From Candidatus Zhuqueibacterota bacterium (GTDB lineage Bacteria; KSB1; UBA2214): a stretch of 7,024 bases of DNA. Below, one piece after another: positions 5,975 to 7,024 of the stretch. Below the pieces are notes generated by a model. It had not been told where the DNA came from and did not search any database. It was given only the letters and a program-made list of their open reading frames with translations. Both the position numbers and the translations under genes were made by a program. Positions within the stretch are counted from its first letter, which is position 1. Each line of letters starts with the position of its first letter. The DNA lies in NCBI GenBank assembly GCA_022706175.1, contig JAKJDB010000134.1:1-7024 (forward strand). The letters are read 5' to 3'.

Positions 5975-7024
5975 TCAGACGGAGTCGAAATGTTTTTTGA
6001 ACAGCTCGGCCATCTCCTCCGGCGAGATGGCGGTGATGCGGCCGTTGTCATACTGGGCTTCCACCCATTCGAACATTTTAGCGATGCGGGGATCGCGTTT
6101 ATCCAGCGCCGGTTTACCCCGTTTCTGCATCTCGCGATTCACCCAAAAGCCAACGCCGGCGATGCCGGAGCGGTCGGTGATGTTGACGTCCAACGGCCGT
6201 TTGAGAATTTTCCCGGTGTCGAAAATATTATAGATCTCTTCGTTTTTAATCACGCCGTCGGCATGGATGCCGGCCATGGTGACGTTGAACCGTTCGCCGA
6301 CAAAGGGAAAGTTGGCCGGTACCGGCGTGCCGATTTCGCGCACATAATCGGCGATGTCGCTGATCGCGGTCAGATCCATGCCGTTGGTATGGCCGGTGAG
6401 TGAGGCGTACTCCACCACCAGCGCTTCCAAGGGCGAATTGCCGGTCCGCTCTCCGAATCCCAGCACCGCGCCGTTGACGCTGGCCACGCCGGACAGCCAG
6501 GCGGTGAGGGAATTGATGTGGACCTTGTGGAAATCGTTATGGCCGTGCCATTCCAAATTTTCCGAAGGAATGCCGAATTCCCGCTGCAGATAGAAGACCA
6601 TCTTGGGAATGGAGCGCGGGAGAGCGGCGTTCGCCCAGGGTAAGCCGTAGCCCATGGTGTCGCAGAGGCGGATTTTGATGCGCAATCCGGATTTCTGCGA
6701 AAAGTTCATCAACTCTTCGGTAAAGGGCATGACGCAGCCCCAAAAGTCCGCGCGGGTCACATCTTCGTAATGGCAGCGGATGGCCTCCAGGCCCGCTTCC
6801 GCGGCTGCGCGCACCACCTGCATAAAGGCATCCAGCGCCTGTCGCCGGGTTTTTTTCAGTTTTAAAAAGATGTGGTAGTCTGAGATAGAGGTCAGCATGC
6901 CGGTCTCTTTCAGCCCCACCTGCTTGACCAGCTCAAAATCAGCGGGATTGGCGCGGATCCAGGCCGTCACCTCCGGATAGCGGTACCCTTTGCGGCGCAC
7001 CTCTTCGAGAATCTCCCGGTCGTG
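5975..7024 (-). CDS. Re-citrate synthase-like protein (DRE-TIM metallolyase, isopropylmalate/homocitrate synthase superfamily), 5'-partial
   Basis: The protein probably condenses oxaloacetate with acetyl-CoA to give citrate with Re-face stereochemistry, acting in the cytoplasm as the entry step to 2-oxoglutarate synthesis. The frame is open to the window edge (349 codons visible, stop TGA at 5977-5975). The in-frame GTG at 7000 is internal: eight coding codons precede it, and the match to the family starts before it, so by memory of family length roughly 100 N-terminal residues are missing. Visible hallmarks are the KGYRYPEVTAWIRAN segment, the GLKETGMLTSISDYHIFLKLKKTR segment (6913-6842), the metal-binding HGHND (6547-6533) and GFGERTGNSPLE (about 6460-6425). 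These fit the Re-citrate synthase branch better than LeuA or NifV as I remember them. The neighbouring aconitase and isocitrate dehydrogenase genes support citrate as the product. The alternative is a homocitrate or isopropylmalate synthase paralogue, less likely in this context. Confidence 0.85.
   Translation of the reverse strand, partial: HDREILEEVRRKGYRYPEVTAWIRANPADFELVKQVGLKETGMLTSISDYHIFLKLKKTRRQALDAFMQVVRAAAEAGLEAIRCHYEDVTRADFWGCVMPFTEELMNFSQKSGLRIKIRLCDTMGYGLPWANAALPRSIPKMVFYLQREFGIPSENLEWHGHNDFHKVHINSLTAWLSGVASVNGAVLGFGERTGNSPLEALVVEYASLTGHTNGMDLTAISDIADYVREIGTPVPANFPFVGERFNVTMAGIHADGVIKNEEIYNIFDTGKILKRPLDVNITDRSGIAGVGFWVNREMQKRGKPALDKRDPRIAKMFEWVEAQYDNGRITAISPEEMAELFKKHFDSV

Noticed and set aside
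5456..6403. Plus-strand open frame (315 codons) across the citrate synthase/fusion gene junction
   Set aside because: It is antisense to two supported genes, has no recognisable motif or ribosome-binding site, and has the composition of a shadow frame.
6998..7000. GTG at 7000 as the true start of the citrate synthase gene
   Set aside because: The frame stays open to the edge with family-like residues upstream, and the protein would lack the N-terminal part of the TIM barrel.

Overview
The window is a tightly packed segment in which every gene I can support lies on the minus strand, so transcription runs from position 7024 down to 1. The DNA is moderately GC-rich. The gene content points to an anaerobic or microaerophilic bacterium that makes 2-oxoglutarate by the oxidative arm of the TCA cycle with a Re-type citrate synthase, an enzyme known from clostridia, sulfate reducers and syntrophs. 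I cannot assign a phylum. An uncultured-lineage metagenome contig is plausible but is inference.

Layout in transcription order: (1) 7024-5975, a Re-citrate synthase-like DRE-TIM metallolyase whose 5' end is cut by the window edge. (2) 5914-4037, an unfamiliar 625-residue protein with an N-terminal gamma-glutamylcyclotransferase (GGCT/AIG2) domain, a helical middle and a C-terminal region that resembles glutamine-synthetase-fold amidoligases. (3) 4005-2782, isocitrate dehydrogenase. (4) 2785-135, an AcnA-type aconitase split into two reading frames by what looks like an out-of-frame deletion of roughly 80-85 bases near 2075-2083. (5) 157-1, the N-terminus of a type-2 malate/lactate dehydrogenase, cut by the other window edge.

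The gaps are 60 and 31 bases for the first two junctions. The third is an ATGA overlap and the last a 23-base overlap. I see no terminator hairpin between genes, so this looks like one operon whose promoter lies upstream of the window. No gene-free stretch exceeds 60 bases. I found no tRNA, rRNA, CRISPR array, insertion sequence or other repeat.

Working together, enzymes 1, 4 and 3 would convert oxaloacetate plus acetyl-CoA to citrate, isocitrate and 2-oxoglutarate, the precursor of glutamate. The dehydrogenase at the end could supply oxaloacetate from malate. The fusion protein is the novel element: its two domain types belong to gamma-glutamyl chemistry, and it sits inside an operon that makes the carbon skeleton of glutamate.
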